NCBI GenBank assembly: GCA_023213395.1
Contig: CM041465.1
Span: 168,895,741 to 168,959,740, forward strand
DNA length: 64,000 bases
Direction of reading: 5' to 3'
From: Cycas panzhihuaensis
Taxonomy: Eukaryota; Cycadophyta
Part shown: positions 1 through 10,261 of the stretch, one piece after another
How positions within the stretch are numbered: position 1 is the stretch's first letter
Layout of the letters: each line of letters starts with the position of its first letter
Notes under the pieces: generated by a model
Databases searched by the model: none
Told to the model about the DNA's origin: nothing
What the model saw: the letters and a program-made list of their open reading frames with translations, nothing else
Translations under genes and position numbers: made by a program

Positions 1-1121
1 GAGGCAAATAGTCAAGATGAATGGAAGAATATAATGAAGGAAGAGTATAATGGCTTAGTGAAAAATAACATATGGGAGTTAGTAGAGTTGCCACCTAGAA
101 AGAATGCCATTAAATAAAATGGGTCTATAAGACCAAGTATAAATCAAATAGATCCATTGATAAATACAAGACAAGTTAGATGTAGAAGACTATGATCAAA
201 TTAAGGGTATGGATTATAATGAAACATTTACACCTATTGTAATATTAGAAATAGTTAGATCAATAATGATATTAACTACACAAAAATATTGGATAGTTTA
301 TCAAATGGATGTGAAAATCACCTTCTTGAATGGCTATATAGATAAGAAAATATATATCTAACAGATTAAGGGTTTTAAAGTGAGAGGAAGAAAAGACAAT
401 GTCTATAAACTCAAAAAGACCTTGTATGAACTCAAACAAGCACCTAGAACATGGTAGTTTATAATTAATAAATATTCCAAGGATAAAGGATTCCAAAAAA
501 GCCAATTAGACCCTAATTTATATGTAAAATTGGAAGAAAGTTCAATACTAATTATGGACTTATATATGGATGACCTAGTATACAATGAGAATCGTGATCA
601 CTTATCCTAGAAGTTTAAGAAAGATATGTATAAGAATTTAAGATGATAAACTTGGGACTTATGCATTATTGCTTAGGCATAGAAGTATGGCAAGATGGAA
701 AAGGAATATTTATATCTCAAAGGAAATATACATTAGATATATTATATAAATTCAACATGGTTAGCTATAAGCCACTTGTAATACCAATAAAGATTGGATT
801 GAAATTGTCTAAGTTTGAGGAATCTTAATCAATTAACCCTACACTTTATAAGTAGTTAATTGGGAGTCTAATTTACTTGAATTTAACTCAACCAGATATT
901 ATGTATGTAATCAATGTGGTTTTTAGGTTTATGTATAAGGCTAAAGTAAAATATTGACAAGCAGTTAAAAGGATTCTTAGGTATCTTAGATGTACTATTA
1001 GATATGGATTACGTTATAAATCATAAGGGGATTACAAGTTGATTGATTATACAGACTTAGATTGGGCAAGTTATGTAGATGATAGGAAATCTAGTTCAAG
1101 ATATATATTTAGTTTGGGTTC
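1..1121 (+). pseudogene. Ty1/copia pol fragment: reverse transcriptase to start of RNase H
   Basis: Decayed copia polyprotein running in from the left edge. Translation with stops ignored gives the copia RT order: an EEYNGLVKNNIWELVELP leader near 40-100, the YNETFTPIV motif near 217-240, WQMDVKITFLNG near 300-335, KTLYELKQAPRTW near 415-455, the YMDD catalytic box (LYMDDLVYN) near 562-588, and INLGLMHYCLGIEV near 646-684. The connection domain (LIGSLIYLNLTQPDIMY) lies near 857-905 and the first RNase H residues end at 1121. Several TAG/TAA/TGA codons replace W, Q and K codons, so the gene is dead. The reading frame is cut at 1121 by the E1 insertion and resumes at 17688 after one copy of the GGTTC duplication. 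Family assignment is secure; the element is older than E1. Confidence 0.9.
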
Positions 1122-3697
1122 TGGACACACGTCTATGGGATAACTACCTAACAAGTAGGTGTGGAGAGAGTGGGTGGTGAAATGATTGAAGGTGGGACCT
1201 AAGAGGTGAGTAACTATCACGCAGAGCGCCCCGTGCGTCGGAGCGCGAGTTCGGGATCTGCAATGGAATATGGCTACTATCAGGTGGTCCTTCACCGCTT
1301 CGAACAAGGGGTGAAGATGCGTAGGGCAAACCTAGGTTGATATAGAGATAGGACCCTCCCACCCTTGGGTGGCTAGAAGGGGGGAAGAGAAGACCCAAAG
1401 GGGATAGGCCAAGAGTATGCCTACACAACCTAACCGGGTACACAAGTGATGCGAGGGGCAAGGCACTTGTGTGGTTGAGGAGAGAAGGAGAAAGGTAAAG
1501 AAAGAGGGTTCCTATAACCTTTCCTATAGATGGTAAAGATACGCGCAGCAAAATAAATGAAACGCAACCAAACATAAGACCAAATTTTTCCTTTTATCTT
1601 CTAATGTGCTAGTTACTAAAGGAGAAATAAAAGAAAAAAGGTAGCAAAGTGGAGCAAGACGTGCACCTAGACCAAAGGGCGTGCATGACGGAAGCCTTCT
1701 CGAGGAGCACCAGACCACTCCACACGGTGCGTTGGATGCAAGATGTTGCAGCGGGTGAAAAAGGGGGCTTCCTTACCTTCCCCGGAAAATCAAATGCGAT
1801 GCCAAAGAAAGAAAGGAAGCACCAACTAATAAATGAAACAACATGAAAATATAACGTATACAAAGTTACTTACCGGCAACGGGACTAATGGGCGATATCC
1901 TTCACGCTCCCCGAATACCTGCAAGCAAAGGCGGTCTCTCCCTTCCCGGAGGAAGAACACTAATATGCAATACAAGATTCTAACAATATACGCCTAAGCA
2001 GTATAAATGTGAATCTAAATATACATGCGTTAGTGCCAATCCAACAATGAAAGTACCCAAAAGAGAGTGATCAAGGCGAAAGTAAATGATCGGTAAGCCT
2101 CGGAGTGGCTTACCTCTCGCAAATGGTACCCTAACCTCCCCTCAAGAGCCACGAGGCAGCGAGGAGAAGGCCAAGAGCAAGGGCTAGAAAATGGCAACAA
2201 AGAGGCAAAGAGAGGCCCAAGAAAACCCACGGCGAACCGGGGTGCTATGAGGAGCAAGCCGGGCGGCCGGGAAGAAAGTGAGGCAAAAACTAGAGGTTGG
2301 GACTTATGAGTGTTGCCCAAATTTGAACAAAAGGCCCCAAATCAGCGCTGCAACTTGTGACAGTGCTGGTTTGGGTGGCCAAAAGAGGGCCTACAAACCC
2401 TTGTTTGCCAGCCAAGGGCAGCATGAGGCGAGAGGGAGGCTTTGGAGGGCTTAGAGCCGCTTAGGGAGCGTGGAAGGTGGTACGGAATCCACCCAGCTCC
2501 TCTCCAAAACCTATGCCACCCCTCAATGCCACTGCCTTGAGCAGCAAACGCAGGCAAGAAGCACAAAAAGAGTGGTAGAACAACCCACAAAAGGAAGGAA
2601 AAACTAACTTGCAAGAATAAGCAAGGAGCAAGCAAGACTGAGCATAAATATCACAAGAAAAAAACTAATGTAAAACAAGGGATACCTGAGTGAGGGAGGC
2701 AAGGGGTCTGCCTCAGCCAAAGAGCAGTGAAGAGGGGCTGAGAAATCAGTCCAGATCTGAAGCACAGTAGGTTTGAGACCTTGCTAAGGAGATGTGAGGG
2801 GAAACACCTGCACTTGGGGCTCTTATGGACTGCCTGGGCAAAGATCAACCAGAAACCACTCCAAAGGGGCCCTCTCCAAGGTGTTTGAGGGGCTGGGAGA
2901 ATGTCTCAGCCACACCAAAGGAGAGTCAATCGAGGAGGGATGCATGTCCGTGAGTAGCAGTAACAAAGAGAGAAGAGCAGAGCAGGATGATGTTTCCTTA
3001 GAGAGCAATTCCAAAAGTGGCAAAAGAATCCTAAAAAATGAGTAAAAAATGGCTTAAATACTCAGACCAAACCCTAAAACGAGCGATTAGGGCACGACTA
3101 GGAGAGAATTAAGGCGTGAGCCATGTGGCAGTTTCACAATAAATGTGAAATTGCCATGGTGGATTTTAAAAAATAATCTGAGATAGTCGTACATCAGAAT
3201 TCTGGCATCACAGATATTCCGGCATCTGTAAAATTCAGTGCACGTACCTGGAGCCAAAAATGGGCCCAGCCAGCTAGCCTGGGCTGGGCGCAGATAACCA
3301 AAAGGACCAATAGGAGGCTAGAACACCTACCCGGGGGTAAACAAGCCAACAAACGGGTCCGAGGGAGCAAAACGAGGGCTCAAATGGGGTGGCAAGTTGA
3401 CTAAACGATGACGGGTCATCACACGGGCAGAGGTGGCGCAAACCTAGTGGATCTTGGAGTGAGGAGGGCAGATGCGGGAAGTGAAGTGGCCACCAGGGTG
3501 CCACACTCGCTAGGAGTGTGCCCCTGCTATAGTCGTCATAGGCTAAAATAAGTATGGACAACGGCAAGGTCACCCACAAAGCCACACACATGCAGACATG
3601 CAAGCAAATACCCATCAAAAGAAAGAGATGATAATGCGTAAAACATACCTGCACTTACCTAAGTCGGTGATTCCGTATCCATTCCGGGCCGGAAACA
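1122..3697 (-). repeat. E1 left LTR (3' LTR in sense orientation)
   Basis: 2576 bp, matching 15115-17687 almost throughout. It begins TGGACACACG after the GGTTC target copy. It ends ...CCGGAAACA where the internal sequence starts with CCGCCTT, which read on the minus strand is a short AAGGCGG polypurine stretch. A TATA-like box (minus-strand TATTTAA) lies at 3054-3060. Differences from the right LTR are clustered: a patch near 2925-2975 and a block at 3125-3255 just upstream of the TATA-like box. Confidence 0.9.
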
Positions 3698-4096
3698 CCG
3701 CCTTATGGCGGTGAGCCTCGCTCGGAAGCCCGGTGCGATGGCAATCGGCAACACAATCGTGCACATGTGTATATAGATATATCAATCAAGATCATAACAG
3801 TAGGCAAGGGTGACGGCGAGTGTCATGGTGGAATGCGTGGATACGAAAGCGGTGGTGGAGATAACATAGGGACTGCCTATGAGCCACCTGGAAACCGACT
3901 GGGAGAAAGAGACAGGTGAGGGGGCTACCCCCACCACAAAGGATGTAAAGGAGCATGCAGAGTCAAGTAAAGAGTAAGCAAAGAGTGGGCACCATAGTTT
4001 TACCTCATTAGTAGCCAGGTTTCGGAGGTGCGAACGGGTCACAAAGCAAAGTGTGAGATAACCTGGGGCTTGGGCGACAGGGGGGCCAGACAAGCC
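3698..4096. other. E1 internal tract between 3' LTR and second RNase H
   Basis: About 400 bp with no coding signal of its own on either strand. It starts at the LTR edge with a small inverted repeat (CCGCC-TTAT-GGCGG, 3698-3711), whose minus strand supplies the AAGGCGG polypurine stretch. The matching tracts in E2 (35633-36029) and E3 (49688-50110) show that this spacer is a regular part of the family. Confidence 0.6.
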
Positions 4097-4517
4097 TCAG
4101 GGACGGTCAGCAAGGAGAGGAAGGCGGCGCTCAAGGATGAGGTGATCGAGACTATCTGCCTCAGCATTGAGAGCCCGAGGGATATGCTGGATATCGATAG
4201 AAGAAAAGCAAGCCAGGAGAGATTTGGCAGCAGAAGCGAGGGTCCTCAAGTGAGGGCATCGCACCTGGTAAACCTGGGTGAGATGAGACACCACAACTTG
4301 AGAGTCGTAAGGCAAGACAATGGATCCGTGATGGAAATGGAGGGCATCGATGGGGCTTCAATATGCCTATATACTCGGCTTCATTGTTGGTAGCCTCCGG
4401 GAGGAAGATCCCAGAGTGGAGGAGATCATGTCCAGAAGGGCTGCGGAGGATCCACGCAGCGGCAGAAGGTCCAGGATTACTGCGGCTTCCGCCGTCGATA
4501 AAGATGTAGATGGACAT
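4097..4517 (-). pseudogene. E1 second RNase H (archaeal/plant type, aRNH)
   Basis: RNase H domain separate from the gypsy RNase H of pol and about 3.8 kb downstream of integrase in sense order. Motifs in order: FIDGGSRSNPGPSAAAW (first catalytic Asp, glycine-rich turn), ATNNEAEY (Glu), YDSQVVVSHL (Asp), and IPRALNAEADSL near the C terminus (last Asp). These are the hallmarks of the archaeal/plant RNase HI class that Tat retrotransposons acquired in addition to their own. I chose the ATG of MSIYIFIDGG at about 4517 because all three elements start the domain there. An indel after NNEAEYIGI shifts the frame, so catalytic Asp 3 is in another frame. The stop follows LLADRP. Function in the element (primer or hybrid removal) is inferred from the family. 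Confidence 0.78.
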
Positions 4518-5040
4518 AGGTGATACAAAATCTAAGCAGTCAATGGATGGTGAAAGCAATACTCGAAAAAAAAGTAAGCAAAAGATGGCCGTGAAGGGTA
4601 GGAGGACCTAGCAATGAGGTTACCCAGGGCGAGAGCAAGCAGACTGATCATCGGGAGAGAGTGGTCAGGAGGAAAAACCTCCTGGGGCGCCAAAAGGTCA
4701 CTTTACGAAGCGAAACATGCCCCAAGGCGGGGGAGGCATTCCCTTTGGGGATCCCAAGAGCGAGAAAGAGCCACGGAAACGAGTCCATGGTGACGAAACT
4801 AGCCAAATGAGTATAAACTCGGGCAGGCATGGGAGTAGCGCGCAAAAACGGTGCGAAAGGGCTCTAACAAAAGCGCGATAATGAGGCACCATAAATGCCC
4901 TTGCAAAGGAGGGCAAAAAGGGCATCAATACAGTGTAATTAACAACAGGGCCAGAAGGCAAAGCTAATCAGGACAATGAGACGGTCCCAACGACTGCCGC
5001 GAGACCAAAAACGGAGGAAGTGCCCGTTGGGGCCCCCGCC
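4518..5040. promoter_or_regulatory. E1 divergent intergenic region between aRNH and antisense PMD gene
   Basis: About 520 bp separate the aRNH start (leftward) from the TATA box of the antisense gene (rightward). There is no convincing coding sequence of its own. Similarity to 36462-36953 in E2 continues across the whole interval, and a shorter, more decayed version is visible in E3 (about 32518-33056). Its position suggests a shared internal promoter region; no transcript evidence can be drawn from the sequence. Confidence 0.45.
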
Positions 5041-5049
5041 TATATAAGG
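5041..5049 (+). promoter_or_regulatory. TATA box of E1 antisense gene
   Basis: TATATAAGG in the context CCCCCGCC-TATATAAGG-AAA. The box and its GC-rich 5' flank recur at the same place in E2 (36954-36962), and the box itself recurs in E3 (32509-32517, minus). It is a classic plant core promoter element pointing into the antisense gene. Confidence 0.65.
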
Positions 5050-5231
5050 AAATCAATGGGAAAATGGATTCATTTTCACCGGCTCTCATACAAAACCAGA
5101 GCCATTCCCTTACGCAGCGGAGCGCCACCCAACTTGGGAGGCACGCAGAGGGAGATCGAACCATCAGATCGGAGAGCAGAGAGAGCCGGTAGCGACCAGG
5201 CATCGATATGGCGGTAGCGAGACCAGATCCA

Positions 5232-5707
5232 GTGAGTGGATATCACTAAACCCAGACCATTTCAAAGTTTAAAGTTTGTAGGTTTTTAAGGTTTCTTACA
5301 TAGTTTTGGTATAGTTTTAGTGCCCCTTATGGGCAATAGAAGGCCTCTCGGGATCTGAATCAGACCCAGAAAGAGGCGGGGACCTGGGCATTAGGGAGCC
5401 CTGGTCCCGGTGGGCCACCGGTCTACCGTAAAAATTTTGGGTTTTTCGGCGTAAATCCCCCTTTGGGATCGCCATTAAATCTTCGCAATGATCACGGTGT
5501 CGCGACCATTGCCACGGGTCCCACGATCGCTGCGGGACCCGTACTAAACTTAGCGGTATCGCTAAGTTTGGCCAAGATCTGGTGAGCAGCGAAAAACAGA
5601 CACGAGGGTCAAAAGAGCCCCAAATCTCAGGTAGAGAGATATTTGAGAGAGAGAGGGGTGATAATGGCTAACATGAGACTGACTTGAGTTGTTTTTTGTG
5701 TGAATAG
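5232..5707 (+). other. Probable 5'UTR intron of E1 antisense gene
   Basis: Donor ATCCA|GTGAGTGG and acceptor TGTGTGAATAG|GC. The donor is conserved in E2 (37145) and in E3 (near 32330, minus). The E3 acceptor is TTTTGCAG. It lies between the TATA box and the first ATG of the PMD frame. It contains the three-hairpin array at 5486-5569. Intron status rests on splice consensus and conservation only. Confidence 0.5.
5486..5569 (+). repeat. Three-hairpin array in the E1 antisense leader
   Basis: Three adjacent inverted repeats. H1 (5486-5511): CAATGATC...GACCATTG. H2: ACGGGTCCC (5514-5522) pairs perfectly with GGGACCCGT (5534-5542). H3: AAACTTAGCG (5546-5555), GTAT spacer, CGCTAAGTTT (5560-5569). 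Equivalent arrays sit in E2 (37406-37491) and E3 (31984-32068). Confidence 0.7.
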
Positions 5708-5743
5708 GCTGTCCTCGCGGTAGATAACTGCGAGAACGTCGGT

Positions 5744-7628
5744 ATGGCTATGCTGAGTTACATGGAGATGACGACTCAGGAGGATAGAGAGGTCCTACAG
5801 AGGTGTGGCCTATACAAGGCACTCAAGACACCTCAATACACATCGGACCAGAGGCTATTGGTTGACATCATGTCCCATTGGGACAGGAGGAGACATGTAT
5901 TCCACCTACCACAGGTGGGGGATATGACTGTCACGCCGAGGGATATCCGGTGGATACTGGGAGTTCCGGCGACAGGGAGGCCGGTGAGACTAGGGACACT
6001 GCCAAAGACCGAGGCGCAAAGACAGGAGGCTCTGTTCTTCACAGGAGCTGACAGATGGGATCAGAGGGGAGAACCCCTCCAGACAGTTCTGATGTCAGGG
6101 ATTCCTCGAGTGAGGAAGCCAGTGGTATTGTGCATTCTGTTCTAGATTTCCCAGAAATAGAACTATCGGGAGGTACCAGGCGGGTGGATGGATGCGTTCC
6201 ACGCAAGCCGGCGAGAGGATGGACTGGGCAGCCCTGATAGTGGTGAACCTCGTCGCCCAACTGGATACTATCAGGACGTCCGGCAGAGGTGGACTATCAT
6301 ACAGCACACTGTTACAGTGTTGGTACTTCGACCATTTCGCGGCAGTGGCACCAGCGGGGGGACCACACCCCATTACAGAGCAGGCCCCGATGGTCCACAG
6401 GTGGTAGACTAGACTGAGGGGGACAGAGGACAGGGCCCATGTCTGGAGATCAGTGGAGGCCACATCACTAGACCTCCTCACCCTCCCAGACTACATAGCA
6501 GAGCCCTACAGGACGGTGAGGTGGGATAGCGACGACGAGGCAGGCGGAGCAGGAGTGCCCGCATGCGATGATAGCAGTGATGATAGGGATAGTGGAGATG
6601 GTGGAGACAGTGGGGCCGGCCCGTCATGACCTGTAGGGGAGGCAGGTCCCTCAGGGTTAGCAGGAGACGCAGAGGGTCCATCCAGAGCTGCCAGAGGAGA
6701 GGCAGGACCGTCTGGAGCACAGGATGAGGTCAGGGGACCTGTGACTAGGGCCCGCAGGCTGCAGATCGTGATGGGATCCGCAGGGACGAGAGCTGGGCCC
6801 ACCCCCGCGAGGAGGGAGACCCAGGCAGAGGAGGTGCCAGAGGACGAGGCACCTGCAGCTGGCAGAGAGCCAGGAGAGGAGGATGCCGCGCGGCCAGAGG
6901 AGCAGGCGGCCACAGCAGGTGAGACCTAACCTTTTCCAGAGTCATTTAGCATCCAGATAGAAGTTTGGTTTGATTTGATCATGACATATAGTGAGATATA
7001 GACTGACACATGGCGTGTTGCATTGGCAGGTACAACAGAGATCCAGAGATTGGTAGAGGCTGTGGTGAGGGAGATATTCCCTCAGGTGTACGCAGAGGGG
7101 CAACTGCCCATCCAGGCAGGTGATGAGCCTAGAGCGGCAGGAGCCCACAGAGAGGCATTCGCCCCATTAGTGAGGGCAAGGGACATATGGGTTGTAGAGT
7201 CCCAAGAGCACGTGACATCCCGGGGACGCCTGTCGCAGGAGAGAGATGACGCGAGACGCGAGAAGGATGAGCTGCGAGGACAGGTGCAGGCTCTAGAGGC
7301 ACAGGGTGGTGTAGGTGGAGATGGAGAGAGCAGAACCCAGCTAGCAGTGATCACTAAGCGTCTCAGGGTGACAGAGGAGGCACTCCAGGGAGAGTGGGAT
7401 CGTATCCAAGCCAGATACGATCAGCTGGTAGCACAGATGGTATCAAGGTCAAGCCGAAGCAGGACACGTACCCACATAGCGGCGATGACCCCGAGACGGC
7501 CGAGAGATGAGGAGAGCGAGGCGGGCAGCTCACGGAGGCCCAGGAGGAGCCTCGGAGGCATGTGGTCCCCAGGAGAGAGATCACAGAGACCAGGAGATGG
7601 CACCCCAGGAGCGGGGCAACAGCAGTAG
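5744..7628 (+). pseudogene. E1 antisense gene: PMD-like protein with C-terminal coiled coil
   Basis: Runs opposite to gag-pol. N-terminal part (5744-6145) resembles the plant mobile domain: LVDIMSHWDRRRHVFHLP, then VTPRDIRWILGVPATGRPV, the PMD pattern of a FHLP box followed by a 'D..LLG.P..GRPV' box. The domain continues after 6145 with GLSYSTLLQCWYFDHF near 6293-6340. After an acidic, Asp/Ser-rich tract comes an Ala/Gly/Glu-rich linker. The C-terminal exon (7030-7628) carries a charged coiled coil (ERDDARREKDELRGQVQALEAQ) and a basic Arg/Ser tail ending in TAG. Breaks: TAG codons just after 6143 and near 6158, a frameshift near 6200 and a TGA near 6628. PMD proteins of plants are linked to transposon silencing and to captured transposon genes; the role inside this element is unknown. 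Confidence 0.7.
6919..7029 (+). other. Coding intron of E1 antisense gene (111 bp)
   Basis: GTGAGACC donor and TTGGCAG acceptor. Removing it joins the frame ending EEQAATAG to TTEIQRLVEAVV with an intact GGT codon (phase 1). The same intron, same phase, is present in E2 (38842-38952) and, with different length, in E3 (30513-30619). Confidence 0.8.
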
Positions 7629-8289
7629 GACATGTACATATAGTTGATGTGGGAAAGCACAGGCCTCCAGGGGGTCATATATAGGACCATATGATTGTAC
7701 CCCCTGCAAGGACACCAGCTTCCCAGGATGTATGATGTGACATGATTTTGGATATGTATATATATATATGCATAGGGTGATTGGAACCCTATTCGGATAT
7801 GAGATGTTGTGCATGATGTATCATATGTGGATGATATGTATGTTTATTTTGTGTATTGTGAATGTTATGTTGTGGATGTTTTATGTTATGGATATTTTGT
7901 TATATGGACACACATTTCCTTCCATGTATGGCTACACATCTAACAGGAGCACACACATACATCGTGAGTGGGACGACAGAGGGGTGTGAAGTTAGAGGAT
8001 AGAGCGACATACATGCCTACGGAAGAGCATAGCGGGATATGCGAAGGAAACGACAGATAGGAAAGAGGAGCGACGATGCCCCCAAGCATCCTCATGATTG
8101 GGAGATGCCCAAGCAAGATGACAAGGGTTCCCGAGAGGATACAGGAATGCGGGTTCTGTGGAAGGAACCATAAGGACAAAGCATGATCCATCTTAAATTG
8201 CCATTCTACCTGTGGTTGGGAAGAATGGGGACAACCTAAGATGGTAGTTTAGGCTCATTTCAGAGCAGGGCGAAGGGATCGCTGAGGGA
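7629..8289. other. E1 convergent 3' region between antisense gene and integrase
   Basis: Tail-to-tail spacer of about 660 bp. It holds the 3' end of the antisense transcript, a short TA microsatellite near 7755-7770 and AT-rich sequence to about 7900. No ORF is conserved with E2, although the DNA itself is similar to 39586-40251. Confidence 0.5.
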
Positions 8290-9300
8290 TCACGCATAAA
8301 ACTTCTTAAGGAACTTTCCATTAACAGCTTTCTCCAATTCAAGCCCTTCCAGGGTGGCTATCCTATAGGCACCATTATCGAGGGATTCGATAATGATGAA
8401 AGGACCAACCCATTAGGGTTTGAATTTGGTCAGACGGTCATGGAGATATTCGAGCTTGAGGACATAGTCCCCAGGAAATAAAGGGCAGGAATGAAGGCGT
8501 TTATCGTAGGCCCTTTGTGAGCGGGCTTTGGATGCTAGGTTAGCCTGATAGGTGGCTAAGTGTCTCTCATCCAAAGCTTCGAGGTCCAGTAGGTGAGCCT
8601 GACAGATCGACTCTTCGTCAATGAGACCTCGAAGGGAGACTCGCAAGGAAGGAATCTCCACCTCCAACAGGAGTACCGCCTTAGTACCATAGACCAGGGA
8701 GAACGGGGTCATTCCCGTGGCGGAACGGATATAGGTGCGATAAGCCCACAAGGCAGAGGGCAACTGAAGGTGCCAATCCTTTTGGGATTGCGCGACAGTT
8801 TTCTTGAGGATGCTAACGAGAGTTTTATTAAAAGACTCCACTTGGCCATTTGCCTGAGGGTAGTAAGGGGAGGAAGTCTTGTGAGAAATTTTGAACTTCT
8901 CACAAAGCTCATCCACCTCCTTATTACAGAAAGGAGTTCCGTTGTCGGTGATTAGGACATCCAGAATTCTAAAACGGCAAATGATATGCTGATAAATGAA
9001 TATGGCAATCGTTTTGCCAGGAGTAGTGATCAAAGGAATGGCTTCCGCCCATTTGGTGAAATACTCCGTGGCAGTCAAGATGAACTTGTGCTACGACGAT
9101 GAAGGTGGGGAGATAGCCCCGATGAGGTCTAGTCCCCACTGAGTGAAAGGCCATGGCAAAACGATAGGATGCAGAGCCTCGGAAGGCACATGGGAAATGT
9201 TGGCGTGCTCTTGAGATCGCCAACATTTCAAAGCAAAGGCGTGAGCATCTTTAAAAAGGGATGGCTAGAAATAGCCCATGCGAAGGATCCTCTGAGCCAG
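8290..9300 (-). pseudogene. E1 integrase
   Basis: Ty3/gypsy integrase, C-terminal part of pol. Catalytic core: ATEYFTKWAEAIPL, ITDNGTPF (second catalytic Asp) and PYYPQANGQVESFNK (catalytic Glu). Then HLQLPSALWAYRTYIRSATG and the C-terminal KLEYLHDRLTKFKP plus the chromatin-side GPF..... module. It ends FLKKFYA-stop at 8290. A TAG replaces Trp after KFKP. The N-terminal zinc module and first Asp region (9080-9300) are interrupted. It would insert cDNA in the nucleus. Confidence 0.88.
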
Positions 9301-9303
9301 AGA

Positions 9304-10110
9304 CTAGCCCCCAAAGTGACCTCCACAAATGTCGTGGTGGCATTCGCTGGCACCGGCCTGGCTCACGCCAGTGACGCAGCGGAGGAGGATCCCATCGAAG
9401 GACCTCTTGTACAATACCTCGTCTACGAGGAGGTATTGCCTGGCAGAAGTCTGGATGTGAGACCTAACTTTACTACTAGCGTCAGGGCGGTATTGCTGAT
9501 GTGTAAGATACCGCACTATGTCACCGTACCACTCATTGTCGATGAGTAGATGGAGAGAAGCTCCCTGAATCGCCAAGATAGACTCATTGGGGAGAGTGTC
9601 GTCAATGGGAGTATCAAAGGAGTTAGGGATAGGGGCGTCTGCAAGTTGCTCAGCCACTATCATTCCCTTCTTTGATTTCTGGTTAACAATATGGAGATCG
9701 AATTCTTGGAGTAGGATGGCCCAACGACCACCCCACCACAACCGAACGAGTTAGTAAGTATCGCAAGGGATCGGATTGAACGATCACCTTGGTGGTGTTG
9801 CCAAGCAAGTAGTGCCTGAACTTCTTGGTCGCATGGACCAAGGAGAGGCATTCCTTCTCGGCAGGGGAATAGTTAAGCCCAGCAGCCACGAGAGTACGAC
9901 TGATGAAATATATAGCTCTCTCAGTTCCTGAGTCGTCCTCCTGAGTGAGCATAGCACCCAAGGATTCGTCAGTCACTGAGGTATACAGGATGAAGGGCCT
10001 ATCGAATCAGGGAGGCGTCAATGTAGGAGCAGAAGCCAGGGCTTCCTTGAGTCCTTCGAAGGCCTTTTAGGTCTTGTCAGACCATACAAAAGGAGCTCCC
10101 TTCTTCAATA
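9304..10110 (-). pseudogene. E1 gypsy-type RNase H and connection to integrase
   Basis: RNase H domain of pol. It shows TDESLGAMLTQEDDSGTERA, then SPAEKECLSLVHATKKFRHY (Glu) and VQSDPLRYLL (Asp). It is followed by the linker IVNQKSKKGMIVAEQLADAP that leads to the integrase zinc module. Frames change around 9720 and 9980, so it is broken. This is the ordinary Ty3/gypsy RNase H, distinct from the domain at 4097-4517. Confidence 0.82.
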
Positions 10111-10261
10111 GGTTCGTGAGGGGTTTAGCGCTCACAGCGAAATTGACTAAGAAGCGCCTGAGGAAACCAAGCCTGCCTAGAAACGACTTAATCTGCCGTT
10201 GAGTTCTAGGTGGCGGCATGTCGAGGATCACTCTGACTTTGTCAGGGTCGATCTGAATTCT

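Noticed and set aside
1144-1575. 143-codon minus-strand ORF in the E1 left LTR (also partly in the other LTRs)
   Set aside because: It is LTR sequence, Leu/Ser/Pro-rich, differs by indels between LTR copies and matches no family I know.
6095-6913. Overlapping minus-strand ORFs across the PMD gene, rich in Ser/Ala/Pro
   Set aside because: Shadows of the GC-rich, acidic plus-strand gene; the plus frame is supported by PMD motifs and the intron.
8593-8955. Plus-strand ORFs opposite integrase (also 40561-40917)
   Set aside because: Frame shadows of the conserved integrase coding strand; conserved in length only because the DNA is conserved.
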